Assembly: GCA_001910725.1 (NCBI GenBank)
Contig: MJGA01000055.1
Location: forward strand, 1 to 64,000
DNA length: 64,000 nt
DNA from: Phanerodontia chrysosporium
Lineage: Eukaryota > Basidiomycota > Agaricomycetes > Polyporales > Phanerochaetaceae
Direction: 5' to 3'
Shown: one piece after another, positions 25,752-37,124 of the stretch
Numbering within the stretch: position 1 is the stretch's first letter
How the letters are laid out: every line of letters begins with the position of its first letter
Translations under genes and position numbers: made by a program
Notes under the pieces: generated by a model
The model's database searches: none
Told to the model about the DNA's origin: nothing
The model's input: the letters and a program-made list of their open reading frames with translations, nothing else

Positions 25752-28700
25752 TAGCGCATCCCAGTGGCGAGTTCTCCTCAACTGCCTCCCCCCAGGACGA
25801 CAGGCTGTCCCGGTGTTTGATGATGTGAAACACCATGGACTCTGTTTTGAGGTGCGGGTCCTGCTCGTAATATCAACGCCCAGGTCTTGATGTTCACTAC
25901 AGCTGAAATGCCTCTATGTCGCGGTGACACGTGCAAGATCGAACCTCTGGATAGTGGATTATTCTACGAATGGTGAAACCATGCAAGTGAGTCTTCAGAT
26001 GGATCCGTATTGTAAGCTGTCGTCCATTTATCCGGCCTGCAGCTTCTTTGGTCACAAAGAAATCAAATTGAGGTTTGGACTCCTGGGACTGAGGTTCCTC
26101 GCCTCGTACAAGACTCGTCACATGAGCAATGGGCTGACACTGCGGAAGCCCTGTTCCACAAGAAGAACTACAAGGAAGCCGTGCTCGCCTATAGTCGTGC
26201 AGGAGAGAAGTACGCGCTCCATCGGGCAATATCAGAGGCGTACAGTCTGCGAGAAACCGCTCGTCGAAAAGCCGCGAGCTCTCATGCAGATGATCCTTCT
26301 TTCGTCACGACTTTCGTCCACGCAGCAGAAGCCTTCCGTTGTGTCGCTCATGGAAGCACCGCGGATAGGAAGATTTACCTCCGGCAGGCTGCAGATTGTT
26401 ACATCCGCGCCGACGACCATGACAATGCCGCAGTGTGCTATGAGAACGCCGATCTCTATACTGCTGCAGCTCAGCATTACCGATTGGCCGGACGCTTTGA
26501 CGACGCCGTCAGGGTAGTCCAGACCTTCACGGTCGATCCCGCAATCACACAGAAGTTAATTCATGTGGCTGCGTTTTTTTATCTAAAGAACGGCCAAATC
26601 AAGTGAGTTCGAGCACTGATTTCATCGGAGGATCCTCATGAAACGATCACCATCAGCAAGGCGCGGAGTGTATTAGGTTCTGTTGGCAGAGACGTGCACG
26701 AATACGTCGATACCTATGGCCCGGATAGCGCGAAGGCTGCGCTCCTCGAGGAGTCAGGGCGAGATGCTGAACTCGTGCGTTTTCATCTAGACAACAGTAA
26801 CTTGTCCCAAGCTGTCTCCGTCTGTTCGAAGAATGGAGTGAGCCTCCAAATCCAGGAGCAAGTCGCGGCTCACATTATGGCAGAGTTCTGGAAGTTCGCA
26901 ACACTGGTCAATTGCGCTTTCGATATTCGAAACAAGCGTTTCGCTTCGCTACACTCCCTCATCTCCAGATTGCGTCTTGACCTTCTTCCTCTTGGTCAAC
27001 GAATGGAGGTTAGTACTGTGTACACCCTGACTTCTTTAGTGTTATGCTCACGGATGAGTCGCGCAGCTGCTGGTCTTACCAACACTCGCGTCTAACAATA
27101 CAGACCAACTGCTTCGACTTGGATTTGATCTACTTGGACGCGGCCGTAAGGCGGAGGCACTGCTCTGTCTCGACCAAGCGTACATGCACGATTCCTGGGA
27201 GATCAGGTGCACTCCTGTGCTCGCTGTCCAAGAACGTCTCGACCAATTATTTCGCTACGCCAATGCTCTGGAAGGCCTAATCTACGACCCAAACATTGCC
27301 GTAAATCCCGTTCTCCATCAGCTCTTCGCTATCCAACCTAGTGCAACTCAGTATCGGGTTCGTAAAGATTCTCCTCTATGCTTGGTGCCCGACATCCAGG
27401 CTCTTTTACGGCGCCAGGGAGCATCGAAATATGCCATTGTGGATCGTCGGACCCTTGCGTCGTCCCTCCGGGGTCTGCTTGAATTTCACCTGTCATCTCG
27501 CGTCCGGCCGGCGATCGATGCCTGCAAGAAATGCAAGGCCCTCACTGTCTGTCTCCAATTCACTCTGGAAGGCCAGTGCAAGGTCGGGGGCGACTGCGAT
27601 CGGACACATACCACCACTACTTTTGACGAGCACGCCTACACTGCTCGAGTATCACTGCATGCTACGATTATCCGCATCTATCATACCCTCAGAGGCATCG
27701 AAGCATGGTCTACCCGTCAAGAGCAGCGAAGGTGCGTGATGTTGGCTGTCATAGAAGCAACTAATGAATAAAACCCGTGCAATGTAGGTATTGGCTCATT
27801 CGTCTCAAGGATGTTCTTCACCCGCCGATCTCTATGTTCGGAAGCCTGGTCAACAGCAGCGAAAGTCTTCCTGCAGACGCTGTGAAGGTCATCTCCGCTT
27901 GGCTGTCGGATAGCTTGTTTAAGACAAACCGCGATCCGTCTTACTTCTTGAACGACCTCTTCCGGTTCGCTTTTATGTCTAACTCCATGGTGGCCGACTA
28001 CATTCCTGCAGGTGCTTCCCGTGCTCCGTGCCTATCAGATAATGGGCCAGACTGGCTTCTGCGTGGGGAGGATCGAGTCGACATTGTCCAAGACTTCCTC
28101 AGGTTCGTGGCGAAGGCAGATACGGCACTCAGCAGTGCCATTCTCATGACAAGGCAAGTAGTCTGTGCCCTGTGCTTGGGCTTCCCTCCTCTGACCACTA
28201 CGGCTTCGCCTACTAGGCATATAATCGAAGGAAAGCTGCGGATTGACGTCGGCCTCCTGTGCGATCTGCTAGATACTCTGTGCGGTACACTCGTGATCGC
28301 TCGGCGTATCAAACAAGGGGCAAACTTCCATGGACTCGCATTCCCTGCAAGCTGGTTCCGGCGGTTAGGGAATTTATTCGACGGTCTTTGTCCGAACGAT
28401 ATCATGTTTGGCTGGATGTACCTCGAGTTTGTGAAGACTTTACTGGAGGATCTACAGTCACAAGCTGGTGAGCAAGCTGTCGTGTGAGTGCGGTAACCCA
28501 GCCTGAAGCATACATACAGATCATCTGCGACTTGGGTCAGGCCAAGCAGGACCTCTGTTTGCTCTCAGGAATGCTTACATTGCGCGAATGTAAGTTGAGC
28601 AGTTAGTCAGGTCTCACATTACTCATCAAAGTGTTGCAGCTGCTACAATATCTCTTACTGTATGTGCAGTAATCCCTGTACTCATACTGATGCCCTAACT

Positions 28701-29892
28701 ATACATTCGTTCATCTAGTCGGATACAATTTGCGCGATGAGCAGCTGTGCTCTAGTATTGTGCAAGTTGTTACCTCGTTGAAGCCAGCTCCAGGAAGAGA
28801 ACGTTTCCCGCGCATATATCAAAGGTTAGTTTTTTCCACGAAGAGGCGTCTATAGTCACTACAGCCTTACCTAGGTTCGCAACTGCACGACGCTGGTCAG
28901 ATCTTGTCCACGCAATCCGAGAGAATTCCTTGGGCGGCACGGCAGACCCACTCGTCGAGCTCCTGAATGCCGCAAAAACAGCTCCGCTTCCATCCTACAC
29001 TCACCGCGTTGTGTATCGCGAGTCAACCGAAATCCCTCGTCTTCTGGAGACCTACCTCGCATCAAGCTTCACCACCTCGCGCTGTAACGATCCGCGTAAT
29101 GAGAAAGCAGAAGATATCACGCATCATGACCACCGTCTAGAAGTAGACCCAGAGGATGCCATCACCAGCATGACCGACGAACAGCATGAGAAGCTCGTAT
29201 TCAAGAACGTCCAAGAAGCCAAGGTTTACTCTGAGAAAGACTTCGAAGCAGTCAAGAAAGCTCTGAACGTTCGCAGGTCTGCTCGTACCACCCCCCTAAA
29301 ACGCAACGAGATCAGCGGACGGTTCTCTGACCTGTTCGCGCGCGAATGCAAAGCATTTCTTGTAGCAGCGGCAAACGAAGGTTGGAACGGGAGCGGTATC
29401 TCGAGAAGAGTGTTCTTCTGGGCGTATCCCCATCTCGCTGTTGCAACGAAGGGAATCATAAGCTACCTTAGAGCCAAGAAGACAGGCGTCAAGAAACAAC
29501 TCGCAGATCAGACAACGAGCCACCTCGAGCTGGACAACCTCATGCACGAGATGACCACGCTGGTGTAAGCACGTCGTAGCTCTATTTGCGCATATTCTGA
29601 CACATTGTCACGCAGAACTCTGCTGAAGGTCGTCGAACCACTCTCGAGGGCTGTAGAGCCTCGCCGCGAATTCTTCGGAATGAAATACCGTTGCATTGAG
29701 GCGAGGACAAAGCTCGCGAACGACATCGAAAACTTCATGTCTCGGCAGGACCTCCCTGTAGATCTCGCGAACGAGTGGGGCAGTATTGTGCAGACCGGGC
29801 TCAAGGGCATTCGACTTCACAAGGGTCCGCTCGTCAAACAGAAGAAGCCGCTGCTTGTCATTGACGACGAGGAGTTGATCTGGGGAGCGTAA
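25752..29892 (+). pseudogene. TRANK1-like helicase, paralog B, 3' segment (motif VI, TPR-like, CCCH, C-terminus)
   Basis: Continues the frame broken at 19222 with SASQWRVLLNCLPPGRQAV, then helicase motif VI in LYVAVTRARSNLWIVD (about 25912-25960). TPR-like helical repeats follow (26190-27000: AYSRAGEKYALHRAISEAY, YENADLYTAAAQHYRLAGRF). A canonical C-x8-C-x5-C-x3-H zinc finger lies at 27550-27609. A long helical region and a C-terminal domain with ARECKAFL, FFWAYPHLAVATKG and KQLADQTTSHLEL end at IDDEELIWGA. Introns are short and in phase, and no stop was found inside predicted exons. This half alone cannot be expressed from the gene's own promoter unless more than 7 kb is spliced out, so the locus is most likely a recent pseudogene. 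Confidence 0.82.
27550..27609 (+). other. CCCH zinc finger in paralog B
   Basis: The spliced reading gives cysteines spaced C-x8-C-x5-C followed by x3-H (CLQFTLEGQCKVGGDCDRTH), the exact CCCH spacing found in RNA-binding zinc fingers. Paralog A keeps a variant (CIYLAIDNYC then a CC pair and TRPH). Paralog C has lost it. Confidence 0.8.
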
Positions 29893-30170
29893 TGGCTTCC
29901 GGGCTCATTTGACCAAAGTTTATCGTGTATATATCAACATCTTCCGTCTCGTATTCCCTTTACGAAACCACGACGGCGAGCAGTTGCCCTCCACGAGGTG
30001 AATTCAGACATGAGATGCAGCGTACGTCCGTGTCACCGAATTGCGACTGTGAGAACAACATACCGGATTTGTCTCATGCATCAATCCGGGTCGTAGCCGC
30101 AGGCTGTCGCCTCCTGCCCATGCTGCAGTCGCGCTCGTGGTAGTCTCCTATCTCAGATGCCGCAGACGGC
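29893..30170. other. Gene-free stretch after paralog B
   Basis: No gene seen. A 27-base stretch at 30051-30077 is nearly repeated at 33731-33757, just after the first NACHT gene. Confidence 0.4.
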
Positions 30171-30262
30171 GTGAGATGCGTGACGAGAGCGGGGGTTGGC
30201 CGGATAGTGGAGGTGGGCAAAGGCTAGACCTGGGTGGGACACCGCTACAGGCCCGTCGTACG
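30171..30262 (+). repeat. 91-bp direct repeat, copy 2
   Basis: Second copy of the 13829-13919 repeat, same orientation, with scattered substitutions and one length change. It lies between paralog B and the first NACHT gene. Confidence 0.75.
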
Positions 30263-30992
30263 CGATGTGCGTGACCCGGCAGCGCATTTGGCTGCGGCTT
30301 CTGCTCTTGCGGTAACTCTGGGATTTGCAGGTATGCTTGAGAACCTTTCGGGGCTGTTCTTTTCCTGAAATTTTTCGCCTCACATAGTATCCATGCGACT
30401 TCTCGGAGATTCTGCTTACCTCCGGGTACCCTCAGACTACTGCAGGCCTGACAAGACAACGTTCTGCTCCCTGGCATGATCTTCGTGACAAGGCTACAGG
30501 CGCATGTAGGGCTCCTGTACAATCACCCACAGCATGGAAGACTACATGCTGCGCCTTCTATTGACAGGTCGCCCGAGATCAGGAGCCCACACCGACCTTG
30601 CCATGGTCTATGTGGAATACAGTAGCGCACGAGTAAGTTCCAACGAGTCCGCTCTACGGTCGGACCCTGACACAATCGTGAAGAATCGTGCACATACGCC
30701 CTATGCGTCGCTTAAGCTATGCACGACCGGCTTGCTTATCAGGTAAGTAATATGTCTTCTTCCTGCGCTCTGAGCGTTGTCCAAGTCGAGATGTTCATCC
30801 AGGGTCCACAACGCTGTAACTGCGTTCCGCCATTCTTCGGGGGCTAGTCTCCCTCGATTATGACAAGTCGAATGCACGTGTATTCACGTGAGGACTGCGT
30901 GTCTTATGCATGATATTGAGACATAGTTATCGCACCCGCCGGGGCCTTCTGCTAGCTCGACTCACAAGACTCTGATCCTCCCCTGCGACTAC
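30263..30992. other. Intergenic region upstream of the first NACHT gene
   Basis: About 730 bases with only short open frames that show no family features or splice continuity. It presumably includes the promoter of the downstream NACHT gene. No repeat or RNA gene recognised. Confidence 0.35.
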
Positions 30993-33645
30993 ATGCCTCC
31001 CACCACAACTGCGTCTGGCTTGCTGAAGATTGCGGGGGGTGCCGCGGAGGTCTTCCCTGGCCTTCCCGCCGTTGTGGAATCGTTGCAATTCGTGCTCGAA
31101 AGAGTCGAGGTACGGTGTTGGATGCGATTCTTGCTGGATCTCATTTTTGATTGACTGTGCCCTGAAGCTTGTTCGAGAAAACAAGGAACAACATCGCATC
31201 TTTCGCGAAGAGGTAGAAAAGATTGGTGATATACTGCAGAACACAAGCACTCAAGTAGAAAAACATGTCACCGAATATGAGAGTGACGAACATGGGAGGG
31301 AGGTGCTAGTCCGTCGGCTGGAGCAGTCAGACGAGCTTCAGAAGCGCAAGACGGACTTGAAAAGGTGTGTAGCTGTTCTTCAGTCAGGCTCGAAGGCATA
31401 TTGAGACAAATGAAGGACTGTGGACGATCTGAAAAGCCATGCGCAGCAACTCAAGGGTGGCAAAGGGCTTTGTGGGTTTATCAAGGGCTTCATATATGCG
31501 TCTCGCAACGCAACTCTTCTTTCCGAAATGAACACATCGCTACGTAAGGCGGTGGAATACTTCCAGGTATCGTCGTTGCCGGCCCTAGTGGTGGATTTTT
31601 GAGGGCACTCATGTCGCCTGAAGCTCTTTAGCAACGTTGCCACGCAGAGCATGGTGCAAGAGATCACGAAACTCATGAAAGAAGCCAGTGAGTATATTTC
31701 CAAGCTCTTATACTATGAGTCTGAGCTCGACGGTCTTATCTATGTTGTAGATGAGAAGGCTGCCATACAATCGATCCCTTGGGCTGAGGCGGGTTATCGT
31801 TTCGTGAGCGAATTCAAGAGTGAATTCCTTGATGGCACCCGCGACCGGTTATTCAGGGAGATCAAGTCATGGTTGGACAACGTGTTGCCTGGAGGTCGCG
31901 GAAAGCGCATCTATCTGCTCACCGGCGGCGTCGGCTTGGGCAAGTCGTCCATAGCCCACCAGCTGTGCAAGAATGTCGACACCGGAAAAGATCGCACTCT
32001 CGTCCTTGGCGCGTCGTTCTTCTTCGTCCGAGGCGGAGGTAGTCTCGAGTCGACCCGTTTGTTTTTCTCGACCATGGCACGACAGCTAGCAGTGTCCAGA
32101 CTGGACCTTCGCCCTTTCATCCTCAGGGCTGCCGAGGCGTATGCGCAGCACGGGGAACAGCAGCAGATGAAATACGCATACGAAGAACTTATCCGGGCGC
32201 CACTCCGCGAGGCTGATAAGCAGGTCTCTCAGATCCGGACTCTCCTGGTTGTCGATGGCATCGACGAATGCAGAGACAGAGACTTAATCCCGTCCCTACT
32301 CCAATACTTGGTCGCGCTCGTTGTCGAGTTTCCCTGGCTGTACGTCTTTCTGACGTCGCGCCCCGAGCGCCATACTTTGGAAGTGCTCACCACAAAAGGT
32401 GCGGCCGACACCGTGCACCACAGGCAGCTGGACGAGTCGCCCTCAGACTCGCGTGACGACATCAGGCGTTATTTCAAGCACAAAATGGCGAACAATCCTG
32501 TCTACAAAGGCTACTTCGAGAGCCACCCTCCCGACTTCGAGCGCCTCCTCGACCGTACCGGGGACATGTTCATCTTCGCGCGGATGGTCGTGAAATACCT
32601 CGAGGACCACCCGAACCGGCCTGAAGAGCAGGTCGAGTACGTTCTATCTGGAACAGGGTCCGTGGTGCTGGCTTTGGATTCGCTGTACCTGCAGGTTTTG
32701 CGTTCCGCTCAGCCTCCGGACGGCATCTCTCCCCATGAGCGCGACAGGCTGCAGTCCCTCTTGCGGTTCCTCACATTGTCTAACGGGCTCATGACCCCGT
32801 CCATGATGTCATTCCTGGAACCAGAGCTGTTGAACGAGGGCGACGTCGACGACCTCACTAAGTCCCTGGGCTCCATCGTCAAGATCCAGAAGGACACCGG
32901 CGCAGTAGCACCTCTGCACAACTCCTTCATCGAATTCCTCGTGGACGAAAAACGGTGTACCGACCCAACGTACTACGTCGACCCTGCCAGGGGGCACGCC
33001 CGGCTCGCCTCGGCTTGTCTTGGGGCGTTTACTTTCGCCAAATTTACCGACCGTCTGGTGGCGTATCGGAGACCAGAAACAGTGTCGCATCGCGCGTCCC
33101 TCCAGTACGCAATACCGGGCGGCCTTCTGCATCATCTCAGCCATGCTGTGCCTGACGACGAACTCGAGCAGAAGCTGGCTCAGTTTGTCAGTGGCGAGAA
33201 GGCGGCCATGTATCTGTGGGTGATGGGGGACGCAAGACGCCTCGCCCATTGTCTCTGGCGCTGTCTCGAGGTGAAGCTGGGCCCATTATTTCCTGCAGCT
33301 GTGAATGCTAACCTAGATGTACAGCACTCGAGCACGAGGCAGTCAACATGCGCCGAGCTCCTCAAGTTTTCCGCATACATCAAACGATGGCGGTCTGGCT
33401 CACTCGGTGAACCCTACCAGGCCCCACCAGTCATTAGCCTCGAGGCTGTGTCTACCCATCTCCAGACCACGTACCACTCCGACAGGATTCTGAGCGGCCT
33501 CGACCTCTCCGTCCGCAGCGAGGACTTGAGTCGCTATGAGGCAGTAATGGCGCAGCTCGAGCAGGACGTCACTCAGGACCATAGGGCCCAGGTCATCTGG
33601 TACGACCAACTTGCGCTGAACGATGTGACCTTCAGTACCTGGTAG
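30993..33645 (+). CDS. NACHT-domain STAND NTPase (fungal NLR-like) 1
   Basis: Four or more exons, about 800 residues. The N-terminus (MPPTTTASGLLKIAGG, then LVRENKEQHRIFREEV and SKGF/ASRN-type helices) forms a helical bundle region like the HeLo/MLKL-type N-termini seen in many fungal STAND proteins; that resemblance is an inference from pattern. The NTPase follows with Walker A GGVGLGKSS (about 31924), the segment GASFFFVRGGG, Walker B LLVVDGIDECRD and sensor 1 VFLTSRPE. The C-terminal half resembles the helical domains that follow NACHT (HNSFIEFLVDEKRC, LPLSDYHI-like helices) and ends VIWYDQLALNDVTFSTW. There are no WD, ankyrin or TPR repeats, so it is a short NLR architecture. Such proteins act as signal-gated ATPase switches in non-self recognition and cell death. 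The ligand is unknown. Confidence 0.85.
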
Positions 33646-34169
33646 AGGTGTGCCCCTCTATTTCAATTGAGTTGATTGTGCTAGCAAGTAGTAGGTTGCG
33701 CTTTAGGACGTCGGGCGTAGATGTGGTCGCGTGAGAAACACATACCGGATTTGCCTCGCTCTGTCAATTCAGACCGGTTGCCTGCTGCCTCCACACTCAC
33801 AGGAAGAACTCTGGCTACCATGAGTTTGAGCTCGTTACTGTCTTCACTCGAGCCCGCGCTCGAGCATCATTCATGTACCTCTGTCAGCTACAGGAGTAAG
33901 TTGAACATCGTCGCCCACAAGGTTCTGATTTTCTGCCCTCGAGGTGAATCTACGCACTCGACGCGTCCCGATCTACAGGCGTAGCCAGTATCTCGCAAGC
34001 CAGCGCGAGGAGCCGCGACTGGCCGTGCTGCCCGGCTGCTGGCATGCCGGCCTACGCGTGTTCGCCCGCAGGCTCCTCGTGTGTTGCGCACGGCCCCCGC
34101 GACAAACGGCGCACCCTTGTCATTCGCCCTCCACTGTCTTTCGCAGGCTTCCAACCCTGACGGCGCACG
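33646..34169. promoter_or_regulatory. Intergenic region between NACHT genes 1 and 2
   Basis: Gene-free stretch of 524 bases. It contains the second copy (33731-33757) of the 27-base match found at 30051-30077. The rest shows nothing recognisable and presumably holds the promoter of NACHT gene 2. Confidence 0.35.
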
Positions 34170-36830
34170 ATGCCTCTCGACGACACCGCGTCGCGCTTGC
34201 TCGACATTGCCAACGCTGCCGCGGGTGCGGTATCCGCTCTGCCCGGCCTGCCCGCCGTGGTCGAAGGTGTGCGCGTTGCGCTCGAAAGGATCCAGGTGCG
34301 CCGCTCCCGCCGCCGCGCCCGCTCTGCTCTGTCGATTGACTTTTTGGCTTTCGCAGCTCGTGCGAGAGAACAAGGAGGCGTGTCGGGCGTTTCGAGAGGA
34401 GGTCGCGAAGCTTGAGAGTATCATCAGGGACACGAAGGACGAGGTCGAGACTCACACCGCGGATTACGGCGATGACGAGGGCAGCAAGAAGGCGCTTTTT
34501 GAACGCATGAAAGAGCCAGACCAACTCGGAACGCGCAAAAGCGAATTGCTGAGGTGCGCACGAGTGCCAGGTCGTAGACGTATGCCGTGTAACACGACGC
34601 TAGTGAGATGAACACCTTGAAGGGCGAGGCTCTGAAGCTGAAGGTCGGCAAAGGATTTGGAGGGTTCTTGAAAGGCCTTATGTTTGCGTCGCGCAATGCG
34701 GACACCCTTGCTAATATGAATGAATGTCTGCGCAGAGCAGTAGAGCACTTCAAGGTACGGATAGTCCCTATTTCGTCTGGAAGAGAGAAAAATGACCAAT
34801 GTATTGCATCCAGTTCTGCAGTGGGGTCGCTACGGAGAGCATGGTGCGGGAGATCAGGAATCACCTGCGGGAAGTCAGTGAGTGCCTTCTCTGCTCCCTT
34901 GCGTTCTACTGCGCAGAAAACTCATGCTCGCGGCAGAGGATATGCAGATCGTAAAATCCATCCCATTCGCCGAGGCCGGCTTCCGCTGCGTGGACGAGCG
35001 CAAGAGCGGCTTCCTCCCCGGCACGCGCGCATCCCTTTTTGACGAAGTCGAGCGGTGGGCGGCGGGCGGGGTACCCGAGGGCCGCCCCAAGCCCGTGTAC
35101 CTGCTCACGGGCGGCGTCGGGCTCGGCAAATCGTCCGTCGCGCACCAGCTGTGCGTGCGCGTCGACGCAGCGCAGGGCGCACGCGCGCCCGTGCTCGGCG
35201 CCTCGTTCTTCTTCGTCCGCGGCGGCGGCGGCCTCGAGTCCGCGCGCCTGTTCTTCCCGACGCTCGTGCGCCAGCTCGCGTGCGCGCGGCCGGACCTGCG
35301 GCCGTCCATCGTCAGCGCTGCGCAAGCGCACGTGCGGCACGGCGGGCAGCAGCAGATGGCGCGTGCGGTCGAGGAGCTCGTGCGGACGCCGCTCCGTGCT
35401 GCGCAGACGGCGGCGTCCGGTCCGGTTAGGACGCTGCTGGTCGTCGACGGCGTGGACGAGTGCAAGGACAGGGAGCTCGTCCCGGCCTTGCTCCAGCACC
35501 TGCTCGCGCTGGTCCGCGAGTTTCCGTGGCTCTGCGTCTTCGTCACTTCGCGCCCGGAGCGCTACATCATGGACGTACTTCTCTCGACGGACGCGGCCGA
35601 CATCGTGCACCACCGGCAGCTCGAGGACGCGCTGACGGACGCGCGCGACGACATCAGGCGATACGTCCAGAGCGAGATATCCTCGGTTCCCGTGTACGCG
35701 GACTACTTCGGGGCGCATCCCGACGCCCTGGACCGCCTCGTCGAGCGCACGGGGGGCGTGTTCATCTTTGCGCGCACGGCGATGAGCTACCTGAAGAACC
35801 ACCCGTCTCGGCCCGGCGAACAGGTGGAGCACGTGCTCTCGAGCGGGGGCTCCGCGGGGCTCGCCCTGGACGCGCTGTACCTGCAGGTGCTGCGCTCGTC
35901 CTACCCCGCAGAGAGCCTCTCGCCCGGCGAGCGCGAGCGGCTGCAGGCGCTCCTGCGCTTCGTCGCGCTCGCCCGCGAGCCGATGACCCCCGCGATGATC
36001 GCGTTCCTGGACGCGAGGCTGTCCGTGAAAGATGTCACGGACATCGTGTGCAGCCTGGGCTCTGTGCTTGCGATCCAGGGCGGTGAGGTCGTCCCCCTGC
36101 ACGACTCCTTCCTCGAGTTCCTCGTCGACGGCACACGGTGCCCAGACGCGGCCTACCACGTCAGTGCGCCGGCGGGGCACGCGCAGCTGGCGTCCGCGTG
36201 TCTCGAGGTGTTCACGTTTGCGAACTTCACCGAGCTCCTGGTGTCGCAGCGGATGCCGGAGGCAGTCCTAGAGCGTGACTCCCTCCGGTATGCGATGCCT
36301 GGCGGCCTGCTGCACCACCTGCAGCATGCGGAGGCGGACGAGAGGCTCGCGACGCAGCTCGCGCAGTTCGCGAGCGGCGAGCAGGCGGCGATGTACCTCT
36401 GGGTCATGGACGCAAGGCGACTTGCCCAGCACATGTGGCGCTGTCTCGAGGTGCGCGCGCACGTTTTTGCTGCACGTTTTCGAGGCGCTTATGCTGGCTG
36501 GTTTCGAAGCGTTCCAGCACGAGAGTCACGACATGCGCGGAGCTGCTCAAGTTTGCGGCGTACGTCAGGCGCTGGCGCTCGGGCTCGCCGAGCGAGCCGC
36601 ACGAGGCCCCGCCAGCGATCAGCGTCGAGGACGTGTCCGCCAACCTTCGTGCAGCGTACCGCTCTGACGCTGTCCTCGCCGGCCTGGACCTCTCCGTGCA
36701 CAGCGAGGACCTGGCTCGCTATCAGGCAACGATGGCGCAGTTCGAGCAGGGTATCATCCAAGACCACAGGGCCGTGGTCATTTGGTATGACCAGGTCGCG
36801 CTGAACGGCGTGACATTCAGTGCGTGGTAG
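34170..36830 (+). CDS. NACHT-domain STAND NTPase (fungal NLR-like) 2
   Basis: Tandem paralog of NACHT gene 1 with the same exon plan. It starts MPLDDTASRLLDIANAAAG. Small exons encode LVRENKEACRAFREEV and GKGFGGFLKGLMFASRN, then a large exon from about 34920 carries the NACHT domain: Walker A GGVGLGKSS near 35113, GASFFFVRGGGG, Walker B LLVVDGVDECKD and VFVTSRPE. A last intron (GAG|gtgcgc ... ttcgaag) leads to a final exon beginning SSTRVTTCAELL after an Arg codon and ending VALNGVTFSAW. Base composition is strikingly GC-rich at third positions compared with gene 1, which also creates long antisense open frames that are not genes. Appears intact. Confidence 0.85.
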
Positions 36831-37124
36831 AGACATGAGTTTGAGTCGCTAGAGATGGCGTTTGGCGCTGGTGACATGCTGAAAAGTACACTCCATGGTC
36901 GAGTAGTTAGATCGCTAGCGAGCGGTCGAGAACAGAGCAAAGTCAATGACAGCTGCGACGAAGCGATCGTAGACCACAACGGTCTTGCAAATAAGCCGCC
37001 TCCTTAGCTGCAATGGTGACCGCCGCTGAAGCCAGAATGGCCGCCCGCGAGCATCAACATTATCAACTACGCATGATATAACCCCTGGTTTGAATCGGCA
37101 CCGGCACGACTGCGGGCTTGCTGT
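36831..37124. other. Convergent intergenic region between NACHT genes 2 and 3
   Basis: Shared 3' region of two convergent genes. No gene or repeat recognised. Confidence 0.35.

Noticed and set aside
30534..30746. 70-codon open frame upstream of NACHT gene 1
   Set aside because: Does not resemble the N-termini of the other NACHT genes, and the exon at 30993 supplies the matching start.
34906..36180. 424-codon open frame antisense to NACHT gene 2
   Set aside because: A shadow of extreme third-position GC. It lacks domains and runs opposite to a well-supported NACHT exon.
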